Origin: Cliona cf. orientalis
Taxonomy: Eukaryota; Porifera; Demospongiae; Clionaida; Clionaidae
Length of the DNA: 64,000 nt
Direction: 5' to 3'
NCBI GenBank assembly: GCA_963930775.1
Contig: OZ005690.1
Location: forward strand, 4,324,225 to 4,388,224
Part shown: positions 41,701 to 53,085 of the stretch, in pieces
How the letters are laid out: every line of letters starts with the position of its first letter
How positions within the stretch are numbered: the stretch's first letter is position 1
The notes under the pieces: generated by a model
What the model saw: the letters and a program-made list of their open reading frames with translations, nothing else
Told to the model about the DNA's origin: nothing
The model's database searches: none
Translations under genes and position numbers: made by a program

Positions 41701-42622
41701 GCTATTTCTGAGATTTTCTACACCAGAACAGCTCCACTCGGACCAAGGAAGACAATTTGAGAGTGACCTTATCGCGGAAGTCTGCAAATTGCTACACATT
41801 GAAAAGAGTCGAACGACCCCATACCACCCCCAAGGTGATGGGTTAGTAGAGCGATACAACCGTACTCTACTCAATATGCTTTCTACCACAGTCAAAGACC
41901 ATCCTCATAACTGGGAAGATCACATCAGAAAGGTATGTATGGCATACAATACCTGTGTACATCCCACCACGGGATTTACCCCATTTTATTTGATGTTTGG
42001 CCGACAGGCAAGACTCCCAGTGGATATCATATATGGCACCAGTAGACCTGATGAAACCTCAACCAATGAGTATGCAGCCATGTTAAGATCATCACTCGAG
42101 GAAGCATATGACAAAGTACGCAGCCACATGGGAAAGAAAATTGAAAGACAACAGGAGCTCTACAATAAGAAGGTCCATGGAGATCCATTTGAGCGTGACG
42201 ACTTGGTCTGGTTGCATTCCAAAGTAGTCCCCCGTGGTCAGTCGCGAAAACTCCACCATCCTTGGAAAGGTCCATTCCGTGTGCTAAAACGTATCTCGGA
42301 TGTCACATACCGAATCCAGAATGAACAGTACAAGCGGCAACGACTTGTCGTTCACTTCAATCGCCTGAAACCGTGCAACACAAATATTCGATTGGAAAAA
42401 CATGCCAAGAGACAGCTTGAACGCGGCAAACCTATCACCACCGACAGAAAGAAACCCATCGGTAGTGAATTAGAACAAGTTGATTCAGAAGTGATAATTC
42501 CTCCGGCAGATACTAGTTCACAATCACAGCAACAAAGAACACCCCCTCGTGTTGAGATTCGGCCCCCTCGGTACCCTACCAGGACGAGACGTCCACCAGA
42601 TCGTTTCGATGTTACAAGTTGA
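38711..42622 (+). CDS. pol: Pol polyprotein: protease, reverse transcriptase, RNase H, integrase
   Basis: Read in the -1 frame after the gag heptamer, about 1300 codons, TGA at 42620-42622. An aspartic protease is marked by F-I-V-D-T-G-A (DTG 38882-38890) and I-L-G-R-D-F-L. The reverse transcriptase has Y-L-D-D at 40196-40207 and V-M-P-F-G-L-T-N-A-P before it. RNase H has L-L-D-T-D-A-S-D-N-G near 40630. The integrase has an H-H-C-C zinc finger (HSGAAGGHLG to CATCPECATRKT, 41350-41490) and catalytic D (41561), D (41741) and E (41849), spaced D-x59-D-x35-E. A C-terminal Q-R-L-V-V-H-F-N-R-L-K-P-C segment follows. No stop or missing catalytic residue was seen. The clade was not assigned, and no chromodomain was recognised. 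Confidence 0.9.
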   Translation, partial: GKLGTLGARGRASEGDPKKAYTPTAGTPEAIPLLLVSPASAYTITGTINKVPVTFIVDTGAAVTLLSKEFWDKMKEEGAELTPWQGTPFVGVDGTPLQIYGTSLLKVWLDKNEFEVHCLIADIHTAEGILGRDFLGPNQCVVDAGNKTLHLGDGEIIPLQQPLQNSNTPTQVVGVVMSETVRVPAFSEVEIMATARDASNSETWLMEPLPQEKIRTSVFVARAVVRPESDTVPVRLLNLSADTVTIYKGKKIAEMETVKGANIEETNTETVSAVSSAGCIEATTELEEELRKLVNGSEEKLNETEKTQLLSLLLEYHSLFAASTSDLGRTNCIQHHINTGSNPPVRQGVRRISPALRGEVRELLDEMSKKDVIQKSRSPWASPIVLVRKKDGKLRFCVDYRKVNSITRKDAYPLPRVDDTLTTLDGTKWFSTLDMISGYWQVEVAPEDREKTAFCTHEGLYEFKVMPFGLTNAPATFQRLMDSVLAGLQWKSCLVYLDDIIICGKTFEEHLSNLRAVFECLKQAGLKLQPTKCAFARKKVEFLGHIVSEDGIATDPAKVEKVANWPEPTSTKEVQQFLGLASYYRQFIKDFSMYAKPLCKLTEKGAEFRWTADCQNAFLDLRRKLVSAPILAFPNFSKPFLLDTDASDNGIGAVLSQVQEDGRECVIAYASRMLTKAERRYCVTRKELLAVVTFVHHFRHYLLGQQFTLRTDHGSLTWLKNFKHPEGQLARWLERLEEYNFTVVHRPGRKHCNADALSRLPCRQCGREPDPTEEDDVRIVTTPSQNNQTSLGGRTNSEIRQLQLQDATVGPLLLAKEADQKPSQHTTNSQSPAYRKLVQLWDQLIVTNGLLWRMFEDVEGGSSHPQLVVPRALRDNILQELHSGAAGGHLGSEKVLSQLKKRYYWPGHWNDIKNWCATCPECATRKTAAPQRKAPLQTILAGFPMQTVAVDIMGPLPESPSGNLYVLVAGDYFTRYMEVYPIPNQEAVTVAKKLTDELFLRFSTPEQLHSDQGRQFESDLIAEVCKLLHIEKSRTTPYHPQGDGLVERYNRTLLNMLSTTVKDHPHNWEDHIRKVCMAYNTCVHPTTGFTPFYLMFGRQARLPVDIIYGTSRPDETSTNEYAAMLRSSLEEAYDKVRSHMGKKIERQQELYNKKVHGDPFERDDLVWLHSKVVPRGQSRKLHHPWKGPFRVLKRISDVTYRIQNEQYKRQRLVVHFNRLKPCNTNIRLEKHAKRQLERGKPITTDRKKPIGSELEQVDSEVIIPPADTSSQSQQQRTPPRVEIRPPRYPTRTRRPPDRFDVTS

Positions 42623-42640
42623 ATACGAGACGTATTCCCA

Positions 42641-42655
42641 CAAGAGGGGGGACAG
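42641..42655 (+). promoter_or_regulatory. Polypurine tract
   Basis: CAAGAGGGGGGACAG immediately before the 3' LTR; the expected primer for plus-strand DNA synthesis. Confidence 0.75.
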
Positions 42656-42885
42656 TGTAACAGTGACTAGTATTATAGTGTATGTGTATATTGTGATTGC
42701 ACGTGATTCTGTTGTATGTCATATGATTATCATGTCAACCAATCAGATTGTTACATGTAGTTTTTGTTGTGTGTGCACTATCAATGGTTGTGTGTATGCA
42801 TCGTTATTCTCTGTGCTGTCAGCTGTTATTCTGAATCAAGTTATATTATAATTCACAAGTAACTATCACCCGAGGTCCTGTGACA
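42656..42885 (+). repeat. 3' LTR of Ty3/Gypsy element
   Basis: 230 bp, one visible difference from the 5' LTR, followed by ACAC. Confidence 0.95.
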
Positions 42886-42922
42886 ACACCATAATTATGA
42901 AGAATAAATATTATTACTGTAA

Positions 42923-43081
42923 TGTCCTGGGTAAGCGCTCATATACATCATACATCGCGATTTTGGATTGCATGGGCGCTTACCCAGGACATAATTTGTA
43001 TAGAAGCTGCTACATTGACTATATAGTACTTGAAATGCAGTTCATGAGCGCTTACACGGGAATGGGCGCTTGCCCAGGACA
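42923..43081. mobile_element. MITE, TIR TGTCCTGGGTAAGCGCY (copy B)
   Basis: Counterpart of 19256-19406. The inner inverted copies (GGGCGCTTACCCAGGACAT near 42974) are better preserved here. Confidence 0.5.
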
Positions 43082-43188
43082 CTATGGTAATAGCTAACTA
43101 AACTAACTACAAACATTGTTACATTGTCAATAATTATGGTTTTTCAAACTCTGACAATGTTAAGCCTCCAAAATAGCTTAATCAGATA

Positions 43189-46100
43189 CTAATTGAGACG
43201 TTTTGGCTCCGTGACAGCATAGCAAGTACTTTTACTCATCTCAAAGCTCTCTTGTAGCTCTGATATTGAAGTGTAGGCCTCGTTTTCTCTAATCTCAAGA
43301 CCTGCACATAAATTGACAAAGGATATGTAAATTTTGAGTATAATAAATGCTGGATTTAGCAATGAAAGTAAAGGTTGGAAATACTATGATATACTAACTA
43401 TTAGCAAGTCACCTGGCATTGCAGTGTAGGCCTTGTTTTCTCTCATCTCAAGACCTGCACATAAATTGACAAAGGATATGTTAATTTTGAGTATAATACA
43501 TACACAGGAAAAAAAAGTGTGCTGGTTTTATATACACATATAGGTGTGCTAAGTCAATGTCTCCAGTTTTGACACAATGCACGTGTGCTGAAACTTGCAC
43601 TGTGCTGAAGTTGCACATGTGCTGTTTGCATATTTGTGCTATTCTAGCATATGAAATTGTGCTATTATTGATGTGTTGATTCAAAATAGTCACATGACAT
43701 TACAAAAAAATAGTTGCATATTTAATTTAGTACACAAAATAACGATAAAATACAAACAATTATTAAACAAAATGTCATAAAACACACGTGCACAATGTCG
43801 TGTACCCATGTAGCTACCTGGCAATCTATTACAAACACAACAGCTGTCTATAACATAGCTACTTGAAGTTTGTAAACGTAGAGTAGCTTCATACAAGCAC
43901 CTCCATCTTGGTTTTGTTGAGTGGTAGCTATATATACATGTACATGAAGCCATATGCTGTAATGAGAGAGAAGCCTATGGTGGCCGAGAAGGACACTGTC
44001 CGTGGTACACATTGATCCCGATGCGTGAAACCCTCTCCTGACGTTCAGTTAATCATCTTGCCCCGACGAGCGTTTCCCGATGCGTGAACCTCTCCCGACG
44101 TTTTTTTCCCTGACGCGTGAACTTTCCCCGACATGCGTTTCCCGATGCGTGAACCTTTCCTGATATTAGTTTACCCAACGCGTGAACTCCTCTCCCGATG
44201 TGCGATTTCCGACGTGCATGCGAAACTGTTTCGATATAGCTATAGCTTGTTGTGTATATGTATAGAGTAAAGTACTGTAGTGTAATCGTAGTAATCCACT
44301 CTGTTTTTTTTGTACATTAATTTTGTAGGGATATTAGCTAATGTGTAGCTACTAATTTTGACGTACATGTTGTTTACTGGGAAAGTCATCTCGTGTAGAT
44401 ACGCATGACATAATACACTACATAAGCTTGTACACAATCATGTGTAGCGTGTACTCCAATTCCCGGTAGTATTATATTATACTGTATGCATAACAAAAGC
44501 AGTGCATGCATGTTGTAATAATGAATTCTGTAAAAATGGGATGTAGATAGCCAGTAGAACCACTCCTCTAAATATTAGCTAGACACGTACTGTTTAGGAG
44601 ATTTCTATGTGATTTAGAAGACCTCAAGGCTCTCATAGAACCCTCGCTTCGCTCAGGATTCTTTATAGCTAGAGTCCTTTGGTCTTCTAAATCACGTAGA
44701 AATCTCTAAACATGCAGTGTCTAACAAGTTTAGATCATATTTATAGTTTTGTATTGCTAAGAGCCAGAGGGCAAAACTTGTAGGTGACTATATTATGAAA
44801 GTCTAGCTCTTGTAGGTGACTATGAGAAACCCCTAGGCGACTATGAGACATAGATACCTATCGGTAGCCAATCAAATTGCAGTATTTATTACCGTAACAG
44901 CTATGATCTAATACATATTATGTACCATGTGCATGCCAGATTAGCAGATATATAGATAGTACAAAAATTAACTTTTTCATTTATTACCATGGACTCAAAT
45001 TCTACTACCCCCGGTAGGCAGTCTGTGTCTCTCACTTGATCATAATCTGTATCATCTGATGCTGCCTGACCACGAGGCTTGGACAACAGTTACTCCACTA
45101 CAGAGTAGGTTGGCTCCACTGGTGCATGGGGTGGGCCTGAGGAGTCCGAGCGGCAGTGTGTTGCAGCTAGTCATCAGTGTTGACTGGGCAGTCCAGCTCA
45201 TCCAGTAGTTCATCAACATGCATGCATTGCTTTTGTTATGCATAACTATTATAGTATACTACCAGGAATTGGAGTACGCTATACATGTACATGATTATGT
45301 GCAAGCTTATGTAGTGTAGCTATTATGTCATGCATATCTATACATGAGATGATTAATTTTCCCAGTAAACTTCATGTACTTCAAAAACTACACATTAGCT
45401 AATATCCCTACAAAATTAATGTACAAACACAGAGTGGATTACTAAGATTACACTACAGTATTTTACTCTGTATATACATGCAACAAGCTACATATCGAAA
45501 CAGTTTCGCGCGTCGGAAATTGCACATCGGGAGAGGGGTTCACGCATCGGTAAACGAACGTCGGGGGAGGTTAATTCATGCATGGGAAACGCACGTTGAG
45601 GCAATATGAACGTCGGGAGAGGGGTTAACACGTCGGGAAACGCATATCGTGATCGGAGCAAGATGAATGTCGGGAAGGGGTTCACGTGTCGGGATCAATG
45701 TGTACCACGAACAGTGTCCTTCTCGGCCACCATAGAAGCCAAATAAACTTTTTACAACTATTACAGCATAAGAGGGAATGTATAATATATAGAACACCTT
45801 ATATAAGCACTGTTAGCTACTAGCTTTTTTACTGCTTATGAAGACTGATAGTCTAAGACTTATATATTATGTTACATACGTCAAGTTTTATTGGTATGGC
45901 TGTATAGCCTCTATCACACCTAAGTTCTTTTTATTGGGTCATTAAAAATAAGTACCATATTTTGATGGTTCTCAGGGTTTGAGGCTTAGACTGGTGACTT
46001 CTTGACCATAAATTCGATGACCTGCAAGTAGATATTTAAAAATGTATATTATTATGGCTGTACCTTCTCTCTTAATTTCTCCCCTTCTTACATTTGTAGC

Positions 46101-49100
46101 CGCTTAGTAAACAATATGCTGGCTATAGCACATAAGGCATACACACGTAGCAGCTGCAGGTAGTAATATAATTTATAGAGTTCACTATTAGCTAATAGCT
46201 CACCATTTTTTGTGAAAGCACTGCACTGCTCAACTCAAGCTTCCTTTTCCATTTCTCATTAACTTACAAACTCCAGAGCTGTGTTCACTCCATTTTGATA
46301 CAGAAAATAATTGTAGCTAGCTAACTTTTGACTTCAGCAGCATTTTTTAAATTGAGTGGCAGCTGTTCGAGAATGTTTCAGCACACTTATAATTAGTGTT
46401 GTTTTAGCACACTGAGTGCAATTTCAGCACAGTACATGTTATGTTCATCACATGTAGCACATTACATTCGTGTAAACAATTTTATTCTACACACCAGTGT
46501 GCTGAATCTGATGTGCTGTTTGTAATGTGATAATTAATAACCGTAGTAGCACACTGCTGTGTGCATTTAGCTAGCACATTTGCTGTGCTACTTTTGGAAA
46601 TCAGCACACCTTGTGCAGTCTTAGCATACCAAATTAGAGCCAAACTACATGCCATTTTTTCCTGTGTACCTAAATGCTAGACTTAGCAATGAAAGAAAAG
46701 GTTGGAAGTATTATACCGTTTATTAGCAAGTTACCTGGCCTTGCAGTGTAGGCCTCATTTTCCCTCATTTCGAGACCTGCACAGAAGTTGACAATTAGCT
46801 ACATTCAATATCCAGAATTTAATAGACTAAGATAAGAAGTATGTTGGAAATTCATTGACAAGATACCTGGCATTTTCGTCGAAACTTCATATACAATGTT
46901 ATTTTCCATCTTGAAACTACTTTCTTTTAAGTCGTCATAATTAATATAATCATAATAATCTGCATGATGGTTTTATAATTAATTTTATTATAATATTAGT
47001 TGTAGCATTAAAGTTTAATAACGTTTACCCATTTATTTTTATTTCCAAACTTAACAAATCACGGAGTTACTCATAAATTGTACCAATGATCTTATAGTCT
47101 ATCTAATAATTATAGAAGCCAAAAAGTGTACTTTTTCCAAAAATTTAATTTCTATGAATTTTGTGCAAAGGGTGGACATTCAATTAATTTTGATGATTCT
47201 ACGAAAACAGCTACAAGCAAGTATGCATAGAAGTATGTATGGTATTATGCTTGAAAGTGTATTATTATGGCGAGGAACATGCAGCTAGAACAGTATGAGA
47301 AAAAGGGACTGTGCAGGCGTATTTGTAATAATTTTTTGCATTGTGTATAATTAACTTAAAGATCTTCATTGCCATCATATAAATTATTACATAGTATGTC
47401 TTGGACATTGATAGTGTTGGGATATATACACCAAAGATCATGGCACTGAAGATCTTTAAGTTAATTGTACACAATGCAAAAAATTATTATTATGTTTCAA
47501 CATGACTGTCACATTAATTTATTTCCTATTTTTACTTACCCTTTGATTGATGGCGAGAGGTTTTTGCTCTAATTTTTGTCCTCCAACAGTGCACTATAAA
47601 GGCAACCACTGACAACAACACCACCACCAGGAGGGAAATGGAAATAACTATTCCAGCAATGGTTCCTACAGGAACATCTTTTGTTTGTAAATCTGCATGA
47701 TAATATTATACCTAGAATCTGATACAACTGTCTTACCTGAATTACCTTTTGGAACTGGCTGGTGAGTGGAAGTCGAAGTAGAAGGATTAGAGGAATAACT
47801 GATGAAATCCTCTGAGCCAATTTGTATGTCACACTGTGCTCCAGTAAACCCAGGGAGACACTGTGAGCAGTCTGTGCCTGCGAAATTCTCAGCACAAACT
47901 GCTCTTAATGTGAGATCCATTGTTAGGAAACGATATATGCCAGTGTAGTTCATCCTCACTGACTCTTTTCCCACGGGAAGGTTGTGGTTGACTAAGAGAG
48001 TGTCCACCAGATCATCAGCAGTGCTTCTATCATCATCCACAGCATTTATGAACAGTTGAACTCCCTGCAAAAATGAATGATTATAGCGCTAAGTCTATTT
48101 ATTATTAATATTAATTAATTAACCATTTATACGCGAGATACGCCTTAAGGCGCATGCGCGTGCATGTCATTAAGATACTCCTTAAGGCGCAAGCGCCATT
48201 ATTGCTGTGCTATAGCCGTGCCCATCATTCCATTGTAAATTAGTTTGGGCTTGGCATCCTATCTGAAGTTAGTACAGGAAATACCTCACTCCAGTGTGGC
48301 TTTGAGGTGGTCCTACAGATGTTTACGTAAAAGTAGGAAAATTGCCATGATTCTATCATGGGAAGATTTAACGTGACTTCTCCCTTGGGTTAATCATGGG
48401 GAGATTTTACGTGACTTCTGCCATGATCTAATCATGGGAGGATTTTACGTCAGATGTAAAGTATTCCCAGTGTTTACATTAAATTTTGCTACTTTATATG
48501 GGAAGATTTTACGTAAGGTCAAAGTTCTTACGTAAAATCTTCCCATGTAATACTGACTTACCAGCACAATAATCAGGGGGCGCTTTATGTGTGACCTCTG
48601 ACCTCATGTAAAATCTTCCCATGTAATATTGACTTAGCTACCAACATAATAATCAGGGGGTGATTTATATATGACCTCTGACCTCACATAAAATCTCCCC
48701 GGATATATACAAGTTATAGTTATGTGGGCTGACAATACTGCAACAACACACTGCTGATATAGATGGACTTTAACCTCACGTAAAACCTTCCCATATATAT
48801 GAACAAGCAAGTATTGTGGGATGATATTAATGATAGTAAAGAATGTGCTGTAAGTGAGCCATATATGTAGGCTGACCTTTGACCCCATTGTGCAGTCGAC
48901 AGAAGGAATAGAGACACAGGAAGATTATACATAAGAACTTTGAACTTATAATATATAATCCATCTATAGAGCCTCGTACCCAGGTGCTCAAAAAAAGGGA
49001 AGGGGTAGCTATAATATGAGGCTAATAATCTATCAAGCTTGTAGTCATAGTATGCAGTGATGACCAGTAGCTAACCTACGTGTACTTTAATTTAAGAACA

Positions 49101-52100
49101 CTTTTGCAAAATTTACAATTATAATACCCGTTAAATGCTCCATTTCCATAATCCACAAAAATTTGTACCTGCAAATAATCGTAGCCTTAAGGTACATGTA
49201 CAGACTCAGTTGCAGCATGAATAACATAATTTGTACTATGACTAGGGTAAAGATCAAAGGCACCGCCTGTAGTATATACAATGTAAACCACTGTCTGCCA
49301 ACTGTGCAAACTGTGGAGTAACCACAGCCATGGTATAACTGCCATATACCACAGCTGGCAGATAACGCGTGTATTTACTATGGGCATAGAGCCGTGGTAT
49401 AACTTCCATATACCACGGTTGGCGGTCATAGTAGCTACAAGCCACTTAGACTATAGCCTTATCATGATTTATTTGAATTGTACGCGAGAGGCGGGCATTT
49501 AAACCACTCAAGGCTATAGTCTAACTATAACATATACTAGCTATAGCTATACGTGATCCAACTTATTATTGTCTATCATGGATAGCTAATCATGGAATAC
49601 TATTAATCAACTAATCAATTGTTGCAATCACATAATAGCTATATCTATAAGTACATTGTGTAAAGCTTATTCGCTAATACTGATAGTGAATTGAAAGTCA
49701 ATGTTTGGATGATGGCTAATATATAGCTAGCTAGCTATTATTTTTGTGTGTTCTGAAAAGAACATGTAGACAAACTCCAGCAGATTAGCTACAACCATGC
49801 AGGACAAACATTCACACACTGAACTTGCCAATAGTCATAGCTAGCTAACCTGAAACATTTTCAGACAATGTAGCTAACTAGAAGAATCCCATGCACTGCA
49901 CGCCAACAAACCAATCAGATTTCTGAATGTTTCTGACGAGGGTGGGGCTGATCAGAAAGCACTGTTGTAGATGCGTGCGGGCTAAGTGTGCATGCACAGT
50001 AAATGCAGCTACATTAATTAATTTTTAAGCAGCTCTAATAAAGATGAGCGCCACTGTCAATCGTTTTCGAGATGAACTCCGGTTTAGCCTTAATTATTCA
50101 CAGACCACTCCCATGCATACCTCATACTCGTCACCATAAATGATATAATATTATTATGAACTATGCTCATATAGCTAGCTAGCTAAATCCCCCTTTCCCT
50201 CTGACACCGCGTGACAATTAGCTAAGTAAAATTAATTCTGACTCAGGTGTGGCAATCATGAAAATTTATTTGGCTGCCAATAAGTTGGATCATTATTGCG
50301 TTTACTAATTAGAAATTAACAATAATATGCCCAATGAGTTTAGGGTGTGTATAGCTTCCTCAAGGGAAGCTTGGGGTCAAAGGTCAGCCTCCATATGGAT
50401 CACTTACAGCATAACTTTTGTCATCCCATAATACATTGTTTATATATCTAGGAAGGTTTTACGTGAGATCAAAGTGAGCAGTGTGTTGTGGCAGTATTAT
50501 CAGCCCACATACCTATATACATTGTATATATCTGGGGAGATTTTACGTGAGGTCAGAGGTCATACATAAATCACCCCCTGATTATTGTGTTGGTAAAATT
50601 AGTATTACATGGGAAGATTTTACGTGAGAACTTTGACCTTACGTAAAATCTTCCCATATAAAGTAACAAAATTTAATGTAAACACTGGGAATACTTTACA
50701 TCTGACGTAAAATCCTCCCATGATTAGATCATGGCAGAAGTCACGTAAAATCTCCCCATGATTGACCCAAGGGAGAAGTCACGTAAAATCTTCCCATGAT
50801 AGAATCATGGCAATTTTCCTACTTTTATGTAGCTAAACATCTAAATGACCCTCGAGGTCGCTTGTTGACCTTCAGAGAGGAAATACTAAGGCCACTCCAA
50901 ATAAATTTCCTATTTCCCGTCCACCGCCCGCATCCTTTTCTGGCATGTCATGAAATTTTCCATTATTAGTACCGTAGCTATACTTTCTAATATAGGTGCC
51001 CCCAAAAATTAATTACAGATTGCGCAGGCGCCTCCAATTAGAATCAAAAAATTCATGAGCAGGTCAAAGGGCGCCTAAATTAGGGAGGCACCTAAGAGCT
51101 GCAATTAGAACGGTTCAGTAAGTTTTGCCAGAGCACAAGCGCTATGACTAATCGGTCCTAGCTATTTAGTGGCAGTCAATATGATAGTGGCGTGTCCAAA
51201 GAATTTCAAAAAGTTCTGAAAACTGGTACAAGGATGCTACAGGCATGAAGAGCAACCTTAGAGCAGCCGAACAATATGCATAATGCTGGAGATTTACTCC
51301 GTTTTCTTGGTTCTACAACCTTTTGAAGTTACTCACTATACTGTCTCTCTTTTTGCTCCTTGCACAGTACTACAGACATGGCACCATACAAACTATGGGC
51401 CACCAAGGGTCCCCAGATAATCTACAATATCTCAGCTCTAGTTAGGAGTTCAATCACAAAACAAATTACATCAGATAGCTCACAGAATGAGTTATCAATT
51501 GACCTCTCAACCATGTAAATTGATTGCACAGAAGCGCCACTAGCTTCATTTTTGTTTGTATTATTAAGTCTATACGGAGAAAGTGGTTTGAATGGGTATA
51601 TGCCATATTGCCTTGCAATGGTTTTATTTACGATTGTGTTACAAATACTGTTGGATAGCACTTGCAAATAGCATGATAGTGGGACTTTAATACTACTTTA
51701 GGTTATACTGCTGAACCTGGGGCCTCTGTATATTAACTATCTTTAGTGATTAGATTATTCGTTAGGATTACATTCCAATCATTAGTCAGTCCAGGTAGGA
51801 TCAGTGGGTTGTCCAAGCCAAGTACTGTACTCTGAGAGAAATTAATGAAGCCATCATCACGGTTGAAGGTGGGTGTGACTACATATCCTGAGTAGCTACA
51901 TCCTCCAACTCCCTCCTCCTTGCTACCGAGTGGTCTTAGACAGTAGTCAAAGTAGGTATCACACAAGAAATTGCTGCATGATTCTGTCGTATTGTGGCGA
52001 TCACAACATCCATGAGTTTGCCCGATCACGCAATCTTTGCATGTTCCTGTTGGGTTTCTATAGCCATAGAGCATCACCTCAAGAAAGTATAGACCTCCAG

Positions 52101-52113
52101 TAGATGAGATCAC
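43189..52113 (-). CDS. Delta/Jagged-like single-pass receptor, copy B (5' exon not found)
   Basis: Minus-strand exons 52113-51772, 48064-47737, 47692-47540, 46959-46867, 46776-46735, 43454-43413 and 43301-43189 (TAG). All visible exons are open with GT-AG borders and the same phases as copy A. MNNL text: TGGLYFLEVMLYGYRN, CDTYFDYCLRPLGS. DSL/EGF remnant: C-A-E-N-F-A-G-T-D-C-S-Q-C. One transmembrane helix. The tail keeps YDDL and YEVS, but of the copy A YxxM sites one reads YTAR, one YTAM, and the terminal one YAVT; the last exon has YTSI. Intron 5 carries a 3.16-kb transposon and intron 1 a fold-back element, so the transcribed unit is about 9 kb. Likely the more functional copy, with altered signalling motifs. 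A signal-peptide exon was not found. Confidence 0.65.
43970..44516. repeat. Fold-back element 1, left arm
   Basis: Reverse-complement match to 45220-45735, beginning GGTGGCCGAGAAGGACACTG. The first 250 bp are an irregular tandem array of CGTTTCCCGATGCGTGAAC-type units, and the inner part is AT-rich single-copy arm. Confidence 0.75.
44517..45219. other. Spacer of fold-back element 1, with small palindrome
   Basis: Holds an imperfect hairpin at about 44595-44705 (TTCTATGTGATTTAGAAGAC against its complement) and GTAGCCAATCAAATTGCAGT, also seen at 29820. No gene was found. Confidence 0.45.
45220..45735. repeat. Fold-back element 1, right arm
   Basis: Inverted counterpart of 43970-44516, with diverged copies of the same CCGACG-type tandem units next to the outer end. 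Confidence 0.75.
45736..46340. other. Non-coding part of the 3.16-kb element
   Basis: AT-rich, with no exon or sub-element recognised. Confidence 0.35.
48300..50850. mobile_element. Fold-back element 2 with TTTTACGT tandem arms
   Basis: Arms at about 48310-48960 and 50330-50840 are imperfect inverted repeats. Each contains six or more units built around GGGAAGATTTTACGT and its complement, many themselves palindromic. The roughly 1.4-kb centre has no gene; near 49325-49430 it has a small inverted repeat (TGGTATAACTKCCATATACC). Copy A lacks this element in the same intron. No transposase was found. Confidence 0.65.
50851..51771. other. Remainder of receptor B intron 1, nothing recognised
   Basis: No exon was recognised. 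The last 80 bp before the MNNL exon align to copy A. Confidence 0.35.
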
Positions 52114-52416
52114 CTAAAATATAAAAATTTATAAAGTCTCCAATATTAATGCTGTAGTTTATTAGTGTTAATTAGGCCATATTTTAGGATCAAGTAAGTA
52201 TAACATTAACCACACAACTGAAAAGTTCAATGTATCCTAAGCCCATCCATGCAATAATAATTAGCTATTAGTTATTGAAGCAGTATACTATATACATTTA
52301 GAATCCAGAATAGGCCAGAAATCAGTGCTCCTTGATTCATTTCTTGATCTTCTTGTAGCTTCGGACTGAATCAGATCTAGCAAGAGTATATAATAGCTCT
52401 CTATTATATACTCTTG

Positions 52417-53085
52417 GATCTCGCCGCAAAGTGTAGGCGGAGGGTTACTGCAAGGTTCCCATTAGGTACAGGCCGTATGCCGCAAGGTCAAAGGTCAGTA
52501 GGCGTGTACCTCCTTGCGCTTACTAGTGCGCATGTGTAGTCTAGCTAGCTAGCCCCGCGCCTCCTTCGAGCGTGCAAGAAGACGGAAGAGGCTAGCTCAC
52601 TAGTGCGGTGCATACGCGTGCGTATGTTTTAGTCTGGGTGTCAGCCCTTTTACAAGATATTTAATAGTAACTAGTTGAAAGAGATTCAATCATTGAATTT
52701 GGGACTTCATACAAGATTTCGTCGTCATAACGAAAGTCCTGGACTTGTGCATGTACATTTAGCTACTAACTGATTGAGGCCTTTCAAGAAATTTATTAAT
52801 GATTCTCATGACATTGTAGTGATGATTGCACTCTACCTCTTTCAAATTTTTTATGTTCAAACACGTATTGGATCCTTTAATATTATTTACAAGTGGTAGC
52901 TAGAGAATACGGGTGCCTCTCAAAACTGAATACCTCAGGTGCAGGGTATGTATATTATTATGGTAGTATGTATCTAGTTCAATACTCCCGATATTGAGCA
53001 GGCATATACATACACACTGAGATATGATAGCTATAGATCTACATGTGCATGAGTCATGCATGCGTGTAGCGGCGAGGGTTCTGCA
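52417..53085. mobile_element. AACCCTC-family repeat (copy B only)
   Basis: Starts CTCGCCGCAAAGTGTAGG and ends GTAGCGGCGAGGGTTCTGCA. Copy A reads across this position near 22590. Shorter relative of 34815-35750. Confidence 0.6.

Larger units (their letters stand above)
37559..42885 (+). mobile_element. Complete Ty3/Gypsy LTR retrotransposon
   Basis: 5327 bp: LTR, primer-binding site, gag, -1 frameshift, pol (protease, reverse transcriptase, RNase H, integrase), polypurine tract, LTR, with ACAC on both sides. Domain order with integrase last is diagnostic of Ty3/Gypsy. No envelope-like frame was seen. The corresponding site in copy A near 19215 is empty. Both frames are open and the LTRs are almost identical, so it inserted recently and could still be competent. 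Confidence 0.95.
43503..46666. mobile_element. TA-flanked 3.16-kb non-autonomous element
   Basis: Ends CACAGGAAAAAA (12 bp perfect inverted) with TA outside both (43501-43502, 46667-46668). The terminal 150-300 bp on each side are rich in GTGCTG and its complement, arranged inversely, as expected for transposase-binding sites. Copy A near 19860 lacks it. No transposase frame was found. It contains a nested fold-back structure (43970-45735). Confidence 0.7.

Noticed and set aside
38770..42275. Many antisense frames of 70-120 residues across pol
   Set aside because: They are shadows of the pol coding strand with no recognisable domains.
48310..50840. CRISPR-like series of GGGAAGATTTTACGT repeats
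   Set aside because: Spacing is irregular, the units occur in both orientations and form inverted arms; the context is eukaryotic.
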